A stretch of 64,000 nucleotides of DNA from Pseudolabrys sp. (lineage in GTDB: Bacteria; Pseudomonadota; Alphaproteobacteria; Rhizobiales; Xanthobacteraceae), in contig JADGGK010000005.1 in the NCBI GenBank assembly GCA_019689975.1, positions 18,366 to 82,365 on the forward strand. Reading direction: 5' to 3'. The notes under the pieces were generated by a model. It searched no databases and had not been told where the DNA came from. It saw only the letters and a program-made list of their open reading frames with translations. Positions 55,044 to 64,000 of this stretch are shown piece after piece. Position 1 is the first letter of the stretch. Each line of letters opens with the position of its first letter. A program made the position numbers and the translations under genes.

Positions 55044-56576
55044 ATGAAGGACATCCTTGAAAAACTCGAGAAGCGGCGCGCGGAAGCGCGGCTCGGAGGC
55101 GGCAAGGCGCGCATCGAGGCGCAACACAAGCGCGGCAAGCTGACGGCGCGCGAGCGCATCGAGTTGCTGCTTGACCAGGGCTCGTTCGAGGAGTTCGACA
55201 TGTTCGTCGAGCACCGCTCGCACGAATTCGGCATGGAGCGGACGAGGATCCCCGGCGACGGGGTGGTCACCGGCTGGGGCACCGTGAACGGCCGCGCCGT
55301 CTATGTTTTCTCCAAGGACTTCACGGTATTCGGCGGTTCGTTGTCGGAGACGCACGCGCAGAAGATAATCAAGGTTCAGGACATGGCGATGAAGGCGCGC
55401 TGCCCCATCATCGGCCTGTTCGACGCCGGCGGCGCCCGCATCCAGGAGGGCGTTGCCGCCCTCGGCGGCTATGGCGAGGTGTTCAAGCGCAATGTCGTCG
55501 CCTCCGGCGTGATCCCGCAGATCTCCGTCATCATGGGACCCTGCGCGGGCGGCGACGTGTACTCGCCGGCGATGACCGATTTCATCTTCATGGTGCGCGG
55601 CACGAGCTACATGTTCGTCACCGGCCCCGACGTGGTGAAGACCGTGACCAACGAGGTCGTCACGGCTGAAGAGCTCGGCGGCGCGGCCATCCATACCGTG
55701 AGATCCGGCGTCGCCGACGGCGCTTTCGAAAACGATGTCGAGTGTCTGCTGCAGATGCGGCGCTTCATCGACTTCCTGCCGTCCAACAACGAAAGCGGGG
55801 TGCCGGAATGGCCGACCGAAGACCCGGCCGACCGCATCGAGCCTTCGCTCGACACGCTGGTGCCCGACAATCCCAACAAGCCCTACGACATCCGGGAGCT
55901 GATCCTGAAGGTGACGGACGAAGGCGATTTCTTCGAGCTCTCGTCCGCCTATGCCAAGAATATCGTGATCGGCTTCGGCCGCATCGAGGGGCGCACCGTC
56001 GGGTTCGTCGCCAACCAGCCGATGGTGCTGGCGGGCGTCCTCGATGCGGACGCCTCGCGCAAGGCGGCGCGCTTCGTGCGCTTTTGCGACGCGTTCCAGA
56101 TCCCGATCGTCACCTTCGTCGACGTGCCCGGTTTCCTGCCCGGCACGGACCAGGAATATGGCGGGCTGATCAAGCACGGCGCCAAGCTCCTGTTCGCCTA
56201 CAGCCAGTGCACGGTGCCGCTGGTGACCGTCATCACCCGCAAGGCCTTCGGCGGCGCCTATGACGTGATGGCCTCCAAACATGTCGGCGGTGACGTCAAT
56301 TACGCATGGCCGACGGCGCAGATCGCGGTGATGGGAGCGAAAGGGGCGGTGGAGATCATCTTCCGCAGCGACATGCACGACGCCGAGAAGATCGCCGCGC
56401 GCACGCGCGAATATGAGGAGCGGTTCCTGTCGCCGTTCGTGGCCGCCGAGCGCGGCTATATCGACGACGTGATCATGCCGCATTCGACGCGGCGGCGCAT
56501 CGCGCGCGCGCTCGCCATGCTGCGCAACAAGCATGTCGAGCTGCCGCCGCGCAAGCACGATAATTTGCCGGTGTAG
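55044..56576 (+). CDS. pccB: Propionyl-CoA carboxylase beta (carboxyltransferase) subunit
   Basis: Carboxyltransferase that moves CO2 from biotin on the alpha subunit to propionyl-CoA, giving methylmalonyl-CoA. 510 residues: [12 protein letters not shown] start, the acyl-CoA oxyanion segment G-G-A-R-I-Q-E-G-V, and the biotin-side F-G-G-A-Y-D-V-M motif. The length matches PccB rather than the shorter AccD. The biotin-carrying alpha subunit is not in the window. Its product normally enters the TCA cycle through a B12-dependent mutase, a plausible reason for the riboswitch-controlled receptor elsewhere in this region (inference). Confidence 0.93.
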   Translation: MKDILEKLEKRRAEARLGGGKARIEAQHKRGKLTARERIELLLDQGSFEEFDMFVEHRSHEFGMERTRIPGDGVVTGWGTVNGRAVYVFSKDFTVFGGSLSETHAQKIIKVQDMAMKARCPIIGLFDAGGARIQEGVAALGGYGEVFKRNVVASGVIPQISVIMGPCAGGDVYSPAMTDFIFMVRGTSYMFVTGPDVVKTVTNEVVTAEELGGAAIHTVRSGVADGAFENDVECLLQMRRFIDFLPSNNESGVPEWPTEDPADRIEPSLDTLVPDNPNKPYDIRELILKVTDEGDFFELSSAYAKNIVIGFGRIEGRTVGFVANQPMVLAGVLDADASRKAARFVRFCDAFQIPIVTFVDVPGFLPGTDQEYGGLIKHGAKLLFAYSQCTVPLVTVITRKAFGGAYDVMASKHVGGDVNYAWPTAQIAVMGAKGAVEIIFRSDMHDAEKIAARTREYEERFLSPFVAAERGYIDDVIMPHSTRRRIARALAMLRNKHVELPPRKHDNLPV

Positions 56577-56692
56577 TTCGGTCCCGTTGCCCCATCTTTA
56601 TCTTGGCGAGCGATCAATCCGTCGTCGCCGGCGTTGCGGCGCCTATTGGGCGTGACACGGGCCGCGTCGCCTTGCGCGGTCTTGCGCAACGA

Positions 56693-57382
56693 TCAGCCGG
56701 CGTAACGGGCGCCGCGCCAGCGGAGCCACAATCGGGCGGCGCCCATGAGCGCGTGCGACATCAGCGCGACGTCGGGCGGCATGTCCTTCCGCCAGACGTC
56801 GAGCAGGAGCGCGATGCGCACCCGGTCGCTGCGATTGCAGACCTCGTGCGGATAGGTGTCGTCCCACAACAGGCTCTGTCCTTCGCCGATTCGGTACGGC
56901 ACCCCGTCGATGCGCAGCTCGCAGGCGGGCGCCCCGCTCGCGTCGGTCGGCATCGACAGCATGAGATGGAAGCGCAGGATGGCGCGAAACGGCCCGCGAT
57001 GCGCGGGAATGTGCTTGCCGGGCGCGAGGAAGGAGAAGACGGCGGACACCGCTTCCGGCGTCGCCGCGAGCAGATCGGCCACGGTCGGGCAGCGGGCGAG
57101 ATTGGGCTCGAGGCGCAGGCCGTAGGCCTTCATGATGAACATGCGCCAGTCGCGGCCGTCGGCGGCGGAGATGTCGGTCTGTTCCGGCATCAGGTCGTGG
57201 AAGCGCGGGATTTGCGGCAGGGTCTCGGCGACGGCGAGCGCCTCGCGACGGATATCCCTCCAGGCGGCGAGAAAATGCGCGGCCTTGGGGAAGAAGTGAT
57301 CGGCGTCGAGGATCGCGGGTGTGTGAATGCGGCGGTCGTAGATGCCGCGCACGGCGGCTACGGCACGGTCATAAAGCGCCAC
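56693..57382 (-). CDS. Aspartyl/asparaginyl beta-hydroxylase family protein
   Basis: 229 residues, 2-oxoglutarate/Fe(II) dioxygenase fold. The iron/cosubstrate region P-G-K-H-I-P-A-H-R-G-P-F-R (121-133), F-H-L and the distal His179 in Y-P-H-E-V followed by R-S-D-R-V-R-I are present. The family includes LpxO-type lipid A hydroxylases and peptide hydroxylases; this one has no obvious N-terminal membrane span, so the substrate stays open. It is convergent with pccB and lies 112 bases downstream of the SDR gene on the same strand. Confidence 0.82.
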   Translation of the reverse strand: MALYDRAVAAVRGIYDRRIHTPAILDADHFFPKAAHFLAAWRDIRREALAVAETLPQIPRFHDLMPEQTDISAADGRDWRMFIMKAYGLRLEPNLARCPTVADLLAATPEAVSAVFSFLAPGKHIPAHRGPFRAILRFHLMLSMPTDASGAPACELRIDGVPYRIGEGQSLLWDDTYPHEVCNRSDRVRIALLLDVWRKDMPPDVALMSHALMGAARLWLRWRGARYAG

Positions 57383-57494
57383 GATCGGCCCCGTCGGCGA
57401 ATGCCCCGCCGCAGTGTAGCCGCGCGGCGACGCGGCTGGAATATCGGCACCGTAAATTTCGGCGCGCCGCCCGCGCCTTCGATTCCGCCTCGGC

Positions 57495-58265
57495 TCAGCG
57501 CCAGCCTCCGCCGCCGTTCACGTAGATCGTGTCCGCGGTCATGAATTCGCAGGCGTCGGAGCAAAGGAAAAGCACCAGCTCGCCGATCTCCTCCGGCCGG
57601 CCGAAACGCCGCATGGGCACGTCGTCGAGCATCCGTTTGGCAAGCTCGGGCGACGTCGCGGACGCCTGCTGGAAGGCGGTATCGACCGGGCCGGGCGAAA
57701 TCGACAGGACGCGGATTCCCTCGGCGGCGAATTCGCGCGCAACACCCATCGTCATGGTCACGACGGCACCCTTGGCCGCGGCATAATGCACGGACGAGCC
57801 GGGGCCGCCGCGGCGATGCGCCATGCTGCCGACATTGACGATCACGCCGAATTTGTGCGCCAGCATGTGCGGGAGCACCGCCTGCATGGCATAGAAGGTG
57901 CCCTTCACGTTGAGGTCGAAGGTGCGGTCGAAAAGATCATCGTCGATGTCGAGAAATCTCGCCCGGCGGATCGCGGCGCCCGCCGAGTTGAAGAGGAAAT
58001 GCACGCGCCCGAAGCCGTTGAGCGCAAGCTCGATCATGTCGTCGACCGCCGCGCGTTTGGTGACATCGACGGCAAGCGCGAGCGCCTGCGCGCCCATGGC
58101 GTTGATCTTTTCGGCAGTGTCCTTGACACCGCTCTCATTGATGTCGGCGCAGACCACGTTCGCGCCTTCGCGCGCGAAGATCAGTGCCGTCGCGCGGCCG
58201 ATGCCGCTGGCGGCGCCGGTGATGACGATGGTCTTGCCGTGAAAATAGTCGGGCGTCTTGGGCAT
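57495..58265 (-). CDS. SDR-family NAD(P)-dependent oxidoreductase
   Basis: 256 residues, classical short-chain dehydrogenase. Cofactor motif T-G-A-A-S-G-I-G (16-23); Asp41 after the second strand (C-A-D) suggests NAD rather than NADP; N-S-A-G (93-96); catalytic Asn119, Ser147, Tyr161 and Lys165 are all present; the C-terminus ends Y-V-N-G-G-G. The substrate cannot be told. Transcribed with the hydroxylase gene downstream. Confidence 0.92.
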   Translation of the reverse strand: MPKTPDYFHGKTIVITGAASGIGRATALIFAREGANVVCADINESGVKDTAEKINAMGAQALALAVDVTKRAAVDDMIELALNGFGRVHFLFNSAGAAIRRARFLDIDDDLFDRTFDLNVKGTFYAMQAVLPHMLAHKFGVIVNVGSMAHRRGGPGSSVHYAAAKGAVVTMTMGVAREFAAEGIRVLSISPGPVDTAFQQASATSPELAKRMLDDVPMRRFGRPEEIGELVLFLCSDACEFMTADTIYVNGGGGWR

Positions 58266-58436
58266 GATACGAAAGGGGGGCGTTTGACCGCATCATGAAC
58301 GTTTCCGCGCGGCGCGGCAACGCCGGCGGCGCGCGGCTGTCGCGGCCGGCATGGCCGAGGCGCGCGACCGGAACCCTCTCGGCTCGATTGAAGGCGGGCG
58401 GCCGGTAGGCTATGAAAATGCCGAGCGCAGGTCGCC

Positions 58437-58622
58437 ATGATGATCAATCGGTCGTTCATCACGACGCTTCTCTGCGTCGGGCTCGTGGCCGCGGTCATGT
58501 TGCCGCTGGGACCGCTTCTTTTTCCCTATGTGAGGGCCGAGGTGACGCCGGTGGAATTCCAGGCACTCGAGGCGGTCGTGAGCGCCGCGCTCGGATTCGG
58601 TCTGTCCGGTCTTCTCGGCTGA
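58437..58622 (+). CDS. Small membrane-associated protein, function unknown
   Basis: 61 residues with a hydrophobic stretch from about residue 8 to 30 (T-L-L-C-V-G-L-V-A-A-V-M-L-P-L-G-P) and a second mildly hydrophobic, Gly-rich end. It could be a secreted peptide or an inner-membrane small protein. No family recognised. It lies 64 bases before sodC on the same strand. Confidence 0.5.
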   Translation: MMINRSFITTLLCVGLVAAVMLPLGPLLFPYVRAEVTPVEFQALEAVVSAALGFGLSGLLG

Positions 58623-58686
58623 CGGGAGCGCGCGGGCGAGACGGCGGTGGCGGCACGGGCGACCGCAACAAAGGGGGAGACACGCC

Positions 58687-59217
58687 ATGAAGATGCATGC
58701 ACCGCTTCTTGCCTCCGCGTTCCTTGCCGGAACCGTCGCCTTCGCCGCGGGCGAAACCGCGACGGTTACCATGCATGCGATCGACGCCAACGGCGTCGGG
58801 AGGGAGATCGGGACGCTCAGCCTGGCCGATACGGCGGACGGCCTGCAGATCACGCCGCACCTTGCCGGACTGCCGCCCGGCGAACATGGATTTCATGTCC
58901 ATGCAAATCCCGATTGCGGTCCCGGCCGCGGGCCGGACGGCAAGCCGGCGGCAGGGCTCGCCGCCGGCGGCCATTATGATCCGGCCAACACCGGAAAGCA
59001 TCTCGGTCCTCTCGGCGAGGGTCACAAGGGCGATATGCCGGTGCTGACCGTCGATGCGAGCGGCGTGGCCTCGAAGGCGGTCGTCGCGCCGCACCTAAAA
59101 GTGGCGGACGTGAAGCGTCACGCCATCGTGGTCCATGCCGGCGGCGACAATTATTCCGATCAACCGGCTCCTCTCGGCGGAGGCGGCGCGCGCATCGCCT
59201 GCGGCGTGGCGGATTAG
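58687..59217 (+). CDS. sodC: Periplasmic Cu/Zn superoxide dismutase
   Basis: Converts periplasmic superoxide to oxygen and peroxide. 176 residues: signal peptide (about 1-21), copper ligands H-V-H in G-F-H-V-H-A-N, bridging and zinc histidines in G-G-H-Y-D-P and K-H-L-G-P, aspartate in K-G-D-M-P, final copper His in A-I-V-V-H-A-G, and the disulphide cysteines in N-P-D-C-G and I-A-C-G. All key residues present. GGGGGAG lies before the ATG. Confidence 0.96.
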   Translation: MKMHAPLLASAFLAGTVAFAAGETATVTMHAIDANGVGREIGTLSLADTADGLQITPHLAGLPPGEHGFHVHANPDCGPGRGPDGKPAAGLAAGGHYDPANTGKHLGPLGEGHKGDMPVLTVDASGVASKAVVAPHLKVADVKRHAIVVHAGGDNYSDQPAPLGGGGARIACGVAD

Positions 59218-59242
59218 TTCGGATCGCGGTGGAACGACGCCC

Positions 59243-59314
59243 CATTGCGAGCATGGCACTGGCGCGTCATTGCGAGGCCATGGCCACTCCGAGCGCAGCG
59301 AGGGCGACGCAATC
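59243..59314. repeat. Dispersed CATTGCGAG...GCAATC repeat
   Basis: Contains CATTGCGAG (59243-59251), CGTCATTGCGAG (59265-59276) and CGACGCAATC (59305-59314), where ATTGCG and CGCAAT are inverted. This word set is common as an intergenic palindromic repeat in Bradyrhizobium/Rhodopseudomonas-type genomes (from memory). It fills the 215-base gap after sodC; nothing else is seen there. Confidence 0.6.
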
Positions 59315-59432
59315 GAGAATGGGCCGCGCCGCGGATGCCCGCGCCACGCATGCGGCAAGGCAAGAGCGGCGCCGATGCGCGCCCGCGCTGCGCAGGCGGT
59401 TCGTGCCGCAGGCCTTATGCGGATGCTCTGTC

Positions 59433-59714
59433 TCACCGCGCCGGCGGGCCGGGACGGGCCGGCAGGCCGGCGCCGCTGCCGGTGGTTGCCGGCGGCGACA
59501 ACGGCGAGGAGGATGGTGCGGTCGGGTTGGGCGTATTGCTTGCGCTGCGGTCGCCGCTGTTCCAACCGGCGATCAGAATGAACGCGATCAGCACGACCAC
59601 GGCGATGCCCGCGATCCAGCCCCACATGCGGTCGACGTTACGGTCGCGCCGCACGACGGGATCCTGGAACCGCGCATTGCGGTCGTTCGGATCGTCATAA
59701 CGCGGATCGGTCAT
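59433..59714 (-). CDS. Small single-span membrane protein, function unknown
   Basis: 93 residues: charged cytoplasmic N-terminus (M-T-D-P-R-Y-D-D-P-N-D-R), one transmembrane helix (about residues 31-51, W-I-A-G-I-A-V-V-V-L-I-A-F-I-L-I-A), then a Ser/Pro/Thr-rich, disordered tail. The start at 59714 is preferred over the upstream in-frame 59762. No family recognised. Confidence 0.6.
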   Translation of the reverse strand: MTDPRYDDPNDRNARFQDPVVRRDRNVDRMWGWIAGIAVVVLIAFILIAGWNSGDRSASNTPNPTAPSSSPLSPPATTGSGAGLPARPGPPAR

Positions 59715-59899
59715 GGCATTCCTCCATCGCTGGGATGCTCCGATCGGATGCAAGGGGGACAACCCGCCCGTCTCGCCAAAGGTTCCTCGGCCACCGCGTT
59801 CCCATTGCCGGAACCGACGCGCGGCACGGGGTGCGGAACGATGCTATAGATCGAAAGATCGACGAATCCCCGATCGGCGGCACGAGATTGACTCCTTCA

Positions 59900-60814
59900 A
59901 TGCCACTCACGCGCCTTGCCGCCGCCGCGGCACCCCCGCTGTTCGTGCTGCTCTGGAGCACCGGTTTCATCGGCGCCCGGTATGGATTGCCCTATGTCGA
60001 ACCGCTCACTTTCCTTGCCCTGCGCATGGCGCTCGTGGTCCCGGTCATGGGAGCGATCGCGCTTGCGACGCGCGCGCGTTGGCCGAGCGGCGCCGAGATC
60101 GGGCATAGCCTCGCGGCGGGCGCGATGGTGCACGGCGTCTATCTCGGCGGCGTCTTCATCGCCATCGATCAGGGCATACCCGCAGGCATTTCGGCGCTGA
60201 TCCCCGGCCTGCAGCCGATCCTTACCTCGACCATCGCCAACCGCTGCATGGGCGAACCCGTGACGGCCGAACAATGGCTCGGCCTCGTGCTCGGCCTTGC
60301 CGGCGTGGTGCTGGTCTTGCACGACCGCGGCATCGTGCTTTCCGGCTCGCCGCTCGGGTGGGCGGCGAGCCTGATGTCGCTGTGCGGGATCACCCTCGGC
60401 ACGCTCTACCAGAAGCGCCATTGCGGATCGATCGACTGGCGCGCAGGCAACACGGTGCAATATGCAGGCGCCGGCCTGATGTTCGCGCTTGCCGCCTTCT
60501 GTTTCGAAACGCGCGTCGTACGCTGGAGCGGCGAATTGATTTTCGCCCTTCTCTGGCTGGTCTTCATCCTGTCGATTGCGGCGGTGGCGCTGATGTACTG
60601 GTTGATCCGCCGCTCGGCGGCGACCCAATTCGCGAGCCTGTTCTACCTCGTGCCCTCCGTCACCGCGCTCATCGCCTTCCTGGTGTTCGGCGAACGGTTG
60701 GACGCCCTCTCCGTCGGCGGCATGGGCCTGTGCGCGGTGGGCGTGCTATTGGCGAGTCGCAGCGCGGCGCGGCGCCGGACGGACCCGCCGGCGCGCCGTG
60801 GCGGCGACGATTAA
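59900..60814 (+). CDS. EamA/DMT-family membrane transporter
   Basis: 304 residues with ten predicted transmembrane helices in two EamA repeats (first half from L-L-W-S-T-G-F-I-G-A-R-Y, second from the G-W-A-A-S-L-M-S-L region). Members export amino acids, nucleobases or metabolites; the substrate is unknown. The frame is open to 59735; ATG 59900 gives a normal N-terminus. Confidence 0.88.
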   Translation: MPLTRLAAAAAPPLFVLLWSTGFIGARYGLPYVEPLTFLALRMALVVPVMGAIALATRARWPSGAEIGHSLAAGAMVHGVYLGGVFIAIDQGIPAGISALIPGLQPILTSTIANRCMGEPVTAEQWLGLVLGLAGVVLVLHDRGIVLSGSPLGWAASLMSLCGITLGTLYQKRHCGSIDWRAGNTVQYAGAGLMFALAAFCFETRVVRWSGELIFALLWLVFILSIAAVALMYWLIRRSAATQFASLFYLVPSVTALIAFLVFGERLDALSVGGMGLCAVGVLLASRSAARRRTDPPARRGGDD

Positions 60815-60949
60815 GCCGTTAGACCATATGTGGAAATCGCTGCCGTGCCCGAAGGCCCGTGAACCATTATATGGCGAGACGCGACGCAACGGATGCGGTA
60901 GCCCTGCGGCGTCCGCCTTCCTAAATAGTATCGACGACGGATTCAAACG

Positions 60950-61462
60950 ATGCTTGGACACACACGGATGACGCGGTCCTGGAAACCAGTTTGCCTTGTC
61001 ATTGTCTCCATTCTCGCCGTCGTGCCCGGCGTTTTCGGCGCGACGCTGGCGGCGGACAATCCACTCGACGAACTGAACGGTTCCTGGGCCGGGCGCGGCA
61101 CGATCACGCTGTCGAACGACTCGCGCGAACGCATTGTCTGCCGTGCCACCTATGAAGTGCCGGGCGCGAATTTCCGCCTGGCGTTGAAATGCGCGAGCGA
61201 CAGCTACAAATTCGATTTCCGCGCCGACGGCGTCTACCAGGGCGGCAGCATCAGCGGCAACTGGTACGAGGAAACCCGCCATGCCGCCGGAACCTTCTCC
61301 GGCAGCGCCCGCGCGCACCATATCGAGGCGCGAGCCGAGGGGCAGACCTTCTCGGCCCTGCTCAGCCTCTCCACGCACGGCACGCGGCAATCGATCTCAA
61401 TTCGGTCCCCGGGGAGTACGCTTTCGGAAGCCACCATCATTCTCAGCCGCCGCGAACGGTGA
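60950..61462 (+). CDS. Small secreted protein, function unknown
   Basis: 170 residues (or 164 from ATG 60968) with a signal peptide (hydrophobic about 13-30, cleavage near L-A-A-D) and a beta-rich mature domain: L-N-G-S-W-A-G-R-G-T-I-T-L, C-R-A-T-Y-E-V and G-N-W-Y-E-E. This looks like a small lipocalin-like or beta-barrel fold, but no family is claimed. Its last 66 bases overlap the 3' end of the convergent exporter gene. Confidence 0.7.
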   Translation: MLGHTRMTRSWKPVCLVIVSILAVVPGVFGATLAADNPLDELNGSWAGRGTITLSNDSRERIVCRATYEVPGANFRLALKCASDSYKFDFRADGVYQGGSISGNWYEETRHAAGTFSGSARAHHIEARAEGQTFSALLSLSTHGTRQSISIRSPGSTLSEATIILSRRER

Positions 61463-63823
61463 ACGCGCGCGCCGCAGCCGCGCCGCGACCTGATGCAGGA
61501 ACATCGTGGTCGGCCGCAGGATGGTGAGATCGGCGACCAGCGCCGCGAGCATGGCGAATGCCGATAACCAGCCGAACAGCCTGAGCGAGGGCAGGTCGGA
61601 GAACACCGTCATCGCCAGGCCGCAGGCGAGCACGATCGAGGTGAGGATCAAGGCCGGACCGACCAGCACCGTGGCGCGTTGCACCGCGAGTCCGGTATCC
61701 TCGTCCGCCTGCTTTTCGAGCCGCAGTCGGTTGAGGAAGTGAATTGTGGCGCTGAGTCCGAGACCGAATGAGACGGTGAGGGCGACGACGCTCGCAAACT
61801 GCAAGCCGAGGCCCATGCTCCAGAGCAGCGTTCCGGCGGCGACGATCGGGAATATCGCCGGCAGGAAGCTCACGAGCATGACCAGCACGGATCGGAACGC
61901 GACTCCGATAAAGGCGGCGACGAAGACGACCTCGACCGTCAGCATCTGTTCCAGCCGGCCGATCATGGCGGCGCTGTTGCGCGCGGCGATCACCGCCAGT
62001 CCGGTCACCGAGATTTTGTAACCGGGATGCATGGCGCGGACGCTGTCGAGGCGGGCGTCGAGCGAATTGATAACGGGCAGCAATTGGCTCGCGTCGACAT
62101 CGGGAATCCGACCTTCGACCACCACGGCGTCCTGTTTGGCGGAAATGAAGCGCCGCACCAGATATTCGGGCAGCGCATCGACATATTGCTTGAGCGTTGC
62201 AACATCGGGCTTGCCGGCTTTTTCCGCAAGCCACCGTCGCAGCGTTTCCAGCGACCAGACATTGCCGACGCCGGCTTGCTCCTCGACGGCTGCGTGCACG
62301 GCGGCGATGGTGGCGAGCGTGTCCGCCGAATAGAGCGACTCTCCTGCGGGGAACTCGATCAGCACGTCGATCGGATTGGCGCCGGTCAATTTAACGTCCA
62401 GCTGGCTGCTCGCCTTGACGGCCTGGTCACGGTCGGGAACCTGATCGGCAAGCCGGTAGCGCGGCGCGAGATTGAGCGTGACCGCGGCAAGACCGGCCAC
62501 CAGCAGCACGCTGATCGCGCTGTAGAGCGCGGCGCGATCGACCATGCGCATTGCGATCCAGGCACAGGCTCGACGCAGCAGATTGACCGCGCGATCGCCG
62601 CGGGCGGCGCCATGCGCGGGCGCAAGACGTTCCGCCTTGCGCACGAGCAGGACGCCGATGAGCGGTGCCAGGGTCAACACCGCGATCAGGGCGATGATCG
62701 TTGCCACCAGCCCCGCTTCCCCGAAGGTGCGGATCAGGTCGGAGCTGGAGAATTGCAGCGCGATGAACGACAGGCCGGCGGTTGCATGAGTGAGCACGCA
62801 GGCAGGGCCGACGATCTCGATCGCGCTGCGCATTGCTTCGACCTTGCTCTTTCCGAGCAACATCCAGTCGCGCGCGGCGAAGGTGAGCTGCATGCTGTCG
62901 GAAAAACTGATCACCATGATGAGCGGCGTCATCACGTTGAGAAACATGTTGAGCCGGAAATCGAGCCAGCCGAGCGCGCCGAGCGCCAGCAGGATCGCAA
63001 TCAAGGGAGGTCCCGCGGCCATTGCCATGAACGACACGCGCCGAAAGAACACGATCGCGATCGCGCATCCGATCAAGAAGCCGAGCGCGTTGTAGATCAG
63101 CCGGTCACGCTCCACCGCATTGCGGATCTCCAGTTGCATGACCGGAACGCCCGTCAGGTGCGCGGTGAGGCCGGAGCCGGCGAGGTCGTCAGCCGCGGTT
63201 TTGCGTATCTCCGCGATCACCGGACGCAGACGGCTGCCCTCGGCCACGCTCGGGTCGAGCGCGAGCACGATCAGCGTGAGCTGGCCGTCGAGCGACAGCA
63301 GCTTGCCGCGAATGATCTCGTTCGATTTGACCTTGTCGATGAGCCGTTCGAAGGCCGCTCCCCGGGGAAGGTCCTCCGGGAAAAGCGCCTCGGGAATGCC
63401 GCCGTCTTCCGGCGGTTGCCGTGCCGAGAAAATCGAAATGATGCCGCGCGTGCCGTCGATGAGCTGCAGATCCCGGACCAGATCGCGAAGCTGGCCGAGC
63501 GGACCCCGCTCGAGCAGCGTCTTGCCCTCGACCACGACCAGCACGTCGTATTCGCTCGAGGGAAAACGGCGGGTGACGGATTCGTATTGCTTGAACTCCG
63601 GCGTATCGGACCGGAACAGCTGGCTCAGCGAATCGTCGACCTTGATGCGCTCGACGCCGAAGGCGGCGGCGATGCAGAGGGCGATGAGCACGATGGCCGC
63701 GGCGACGGGGAAGCGGAGCGATACGAGGCCGATGCGCTCGATGCCGAGAGCAATGCGGTGATGGTCCCGGCGCGGCGCGGCCGGCACGTGCAGAAGGTCG
63801 TAATCCTTTGCCGGTTCGTCCAT
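61397..63823 (-). CDS. MMPL/RND-superfamily exporter
   Basis: 808 residues from ATG 63823 (an in-frame start at 63883 adds 20 Arg-rich residues). Two similar halves, each with a transmembrane helix, a large periplasmic loop and a five-helix bundle: the first from about residue 34 (R-F-P-V-A-A-A-I-V-L), the second after A-L-Y-S-A-I-S-V-L-L. Motifs such as D-D-S-L-S-Q-L-F and F-S-D-S-M-Q-L-T fit the MMPL/COG1033 group, which exports lipids or other hydrophobic molecules using proton force. It lacks the hallmarks of drug-type RND pumps and has no adaptor or outer-membrane partner nearby. Confidence 0.88.
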   Translation of the reverse strand: MDEPAKDYDLLHVPAAPRRDHHRIALGIERIGLVSLRFPVAAAIVLIALCIAAAFGVERIKVDDSLSQLFRSDTPEFKQYESVTRRFPSSEYDVLVVVEGKTLLERGPLGQLRDLVRDLQLIDGTRGIISIFSARQPPEDGGIPEALFPEDLPRGAAFERLIDKVKSNEIIRGKLLSLDGQLTLIVLALDPSVAEGSRLRPVIAEIRKTAADDLAGSGLTAHLTGVPVMQLEIRNAVERDRLIYNALGFLIGCAIAIVFFRRVSFMAMAAGPPLIAILLALGALGWLDFRLNMFLNVMTPLIMVISFSDSMQLTFAARDWMLLGKSKVEAMRSAIEIVGPACVLTHATAGLSFIALQFSSSDLIRTFGEAGLVATIIALIAVLTLAPLIGVLLVRKAERLAPAHGAARGDRAVNLLRRACAWIAMRMVDRAALYSAISVLLVAGLAAVTLNLAPRYRLADQVPDRDQAVKASSQLDVKLTGANPIDVLIEFPAGESLYSADTLATIAAVHAAVEEQAGVGNVWSLETLRRWLAEKAGKPDVATLKQYVDALPEYLVRRFISAKQDAVVVEGRIPDVDASQLLPVINSLDARLDSVRAMHPGYKISVTGLAVIAARNSAAMIGRLEQMLTVEVVFVAAFIGVAFRSVLVMLVSFLPAIFPIVAAGTLLWSMGLGLQFASVVALTVSFGLGLSATIHFLNRLRLEKQADEDTGLAVQRATVLVGPALILTSIVLACGLAMTVFSDLPSLRLFGWLSAFAMLAALVADLTILRPTTMFLHQVAARLRRARSPFAAAENDGGFRKRTPRGPN

Positions 63824-64000
63824 GGGCCGAGGCGTCCTGCGCTCGCGTCGCGTGCCCCTCCTAAGGGACCCTTTCCCGCGCATGCCGTCAAATGCTTTTA
63901 TCTAGTCATCCGTCGCGACGCGGCGTCGCCGCCTTGCCTTGCGCGCGGGAACAAGACCGTGCGGTCTCGGCGCTCGTCGCAGGTCGTTGCCTGGGCAGGC
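63824..64000. other. Right edge of the window, no gene seen
   Basis: 177 bases upstream of the exporter gene. A short AT-richer patch AAATGCTTTTATCTAG (63890-63905) could contain its promoter on the minus strand. No ORF or RNA gene is supported. Confidence 0.3.

Noticed and set aside
54864..56558. 564-codon minus-strand ORF opposite pccB
   Set aside because: pccB on the plus strand has full family motifs; the antisense frame is His/Arg/Asp-rich noise typical of GC3 bias.

Overview
The window reads as chromosomal DNA of a GC-rich alphaproteobacterium, most likely of the order Hyphomicrobiales (Rhizobiales). This rests on the continuous gene run secE-nusG-rplKAJL-rpoBC-rpsLG-fusA-tuf-S10-spc-alpha, on an Atp12-type F1-ATPase chaperone, on a short-LID adenylate kinase fused into the spc operon, and on the protein sequences themselves. 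No taxonomic search was possible. No rRNA, insertion sequence, prophage or CRISPR array was seen.

Layout. Positions 1-6335: partial NAD kinase, cutA, a cobalamin riboswitch with a BtuB-type receptor, a lipoprotein, a cold-shock protein, tRNA-Thr, three small uncharacterised genes and the RlmB-type methyltransferase. Positions 6397-39413: tRNA-Tyr/Gly/Trp, then secE-nusG and the ribosomal protein/RNA polymerase superoperon down to rpoA-rplQ, all on the plus strand. Positions 39567-45260: a di-haem cytochrome c, an HtrA-type protease and a stop-start-overlapping trio rarA/N-acetyltransferase/pseudouridine synthase. Positions 45293-52624: an accessory-looking block with an ArsR-SRPBCC pair and its operator, an aldo/keto reductase and a three-gene 2-oxoacid:(NADP/ferredoxin) oxidoreductase operon. 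Positions 52956-63823: Atp12 chaperone, TPR protein, propionyl-CoA carboxylase beta subunit, a hydroxylase, an SDR, periplasmic Cu/Zn superoxide dismutase, an EamA transporter, small secreted proteins and an MMPL/RND exporter.

How it works together. The central 33 kb encodes transcription and translation machinery. Its intercistronic gaps are unusually informative: an intrinsic-terminator-like palindrome sits just before rplK, a 36-codon Cys/Arg-rich leader ORF and an L10-type leader precede rplJ, a series of hairpins separates rplL from rpoB, and short ORFs with Shine-Dalgarno sequences lie directly before rplF (sharing a base with its start codon) and before rpsM. Several ribosomal proteins (L3, S19, L5, L15, L17) and adenylate kinase carry low-complexity extensions. 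The L5 extension contains four 15-bp tandem repeats, and the adenylate kinase tail has 27 Lys/Arg in 76 residues.

No clearly new large system was found. The strongest leads are the small leader ORFs in the superoperon, the basic adenylate kinase tail, the KorABC-like operon, and the ArsR promoter whose -10 element almost abuts the start codon.
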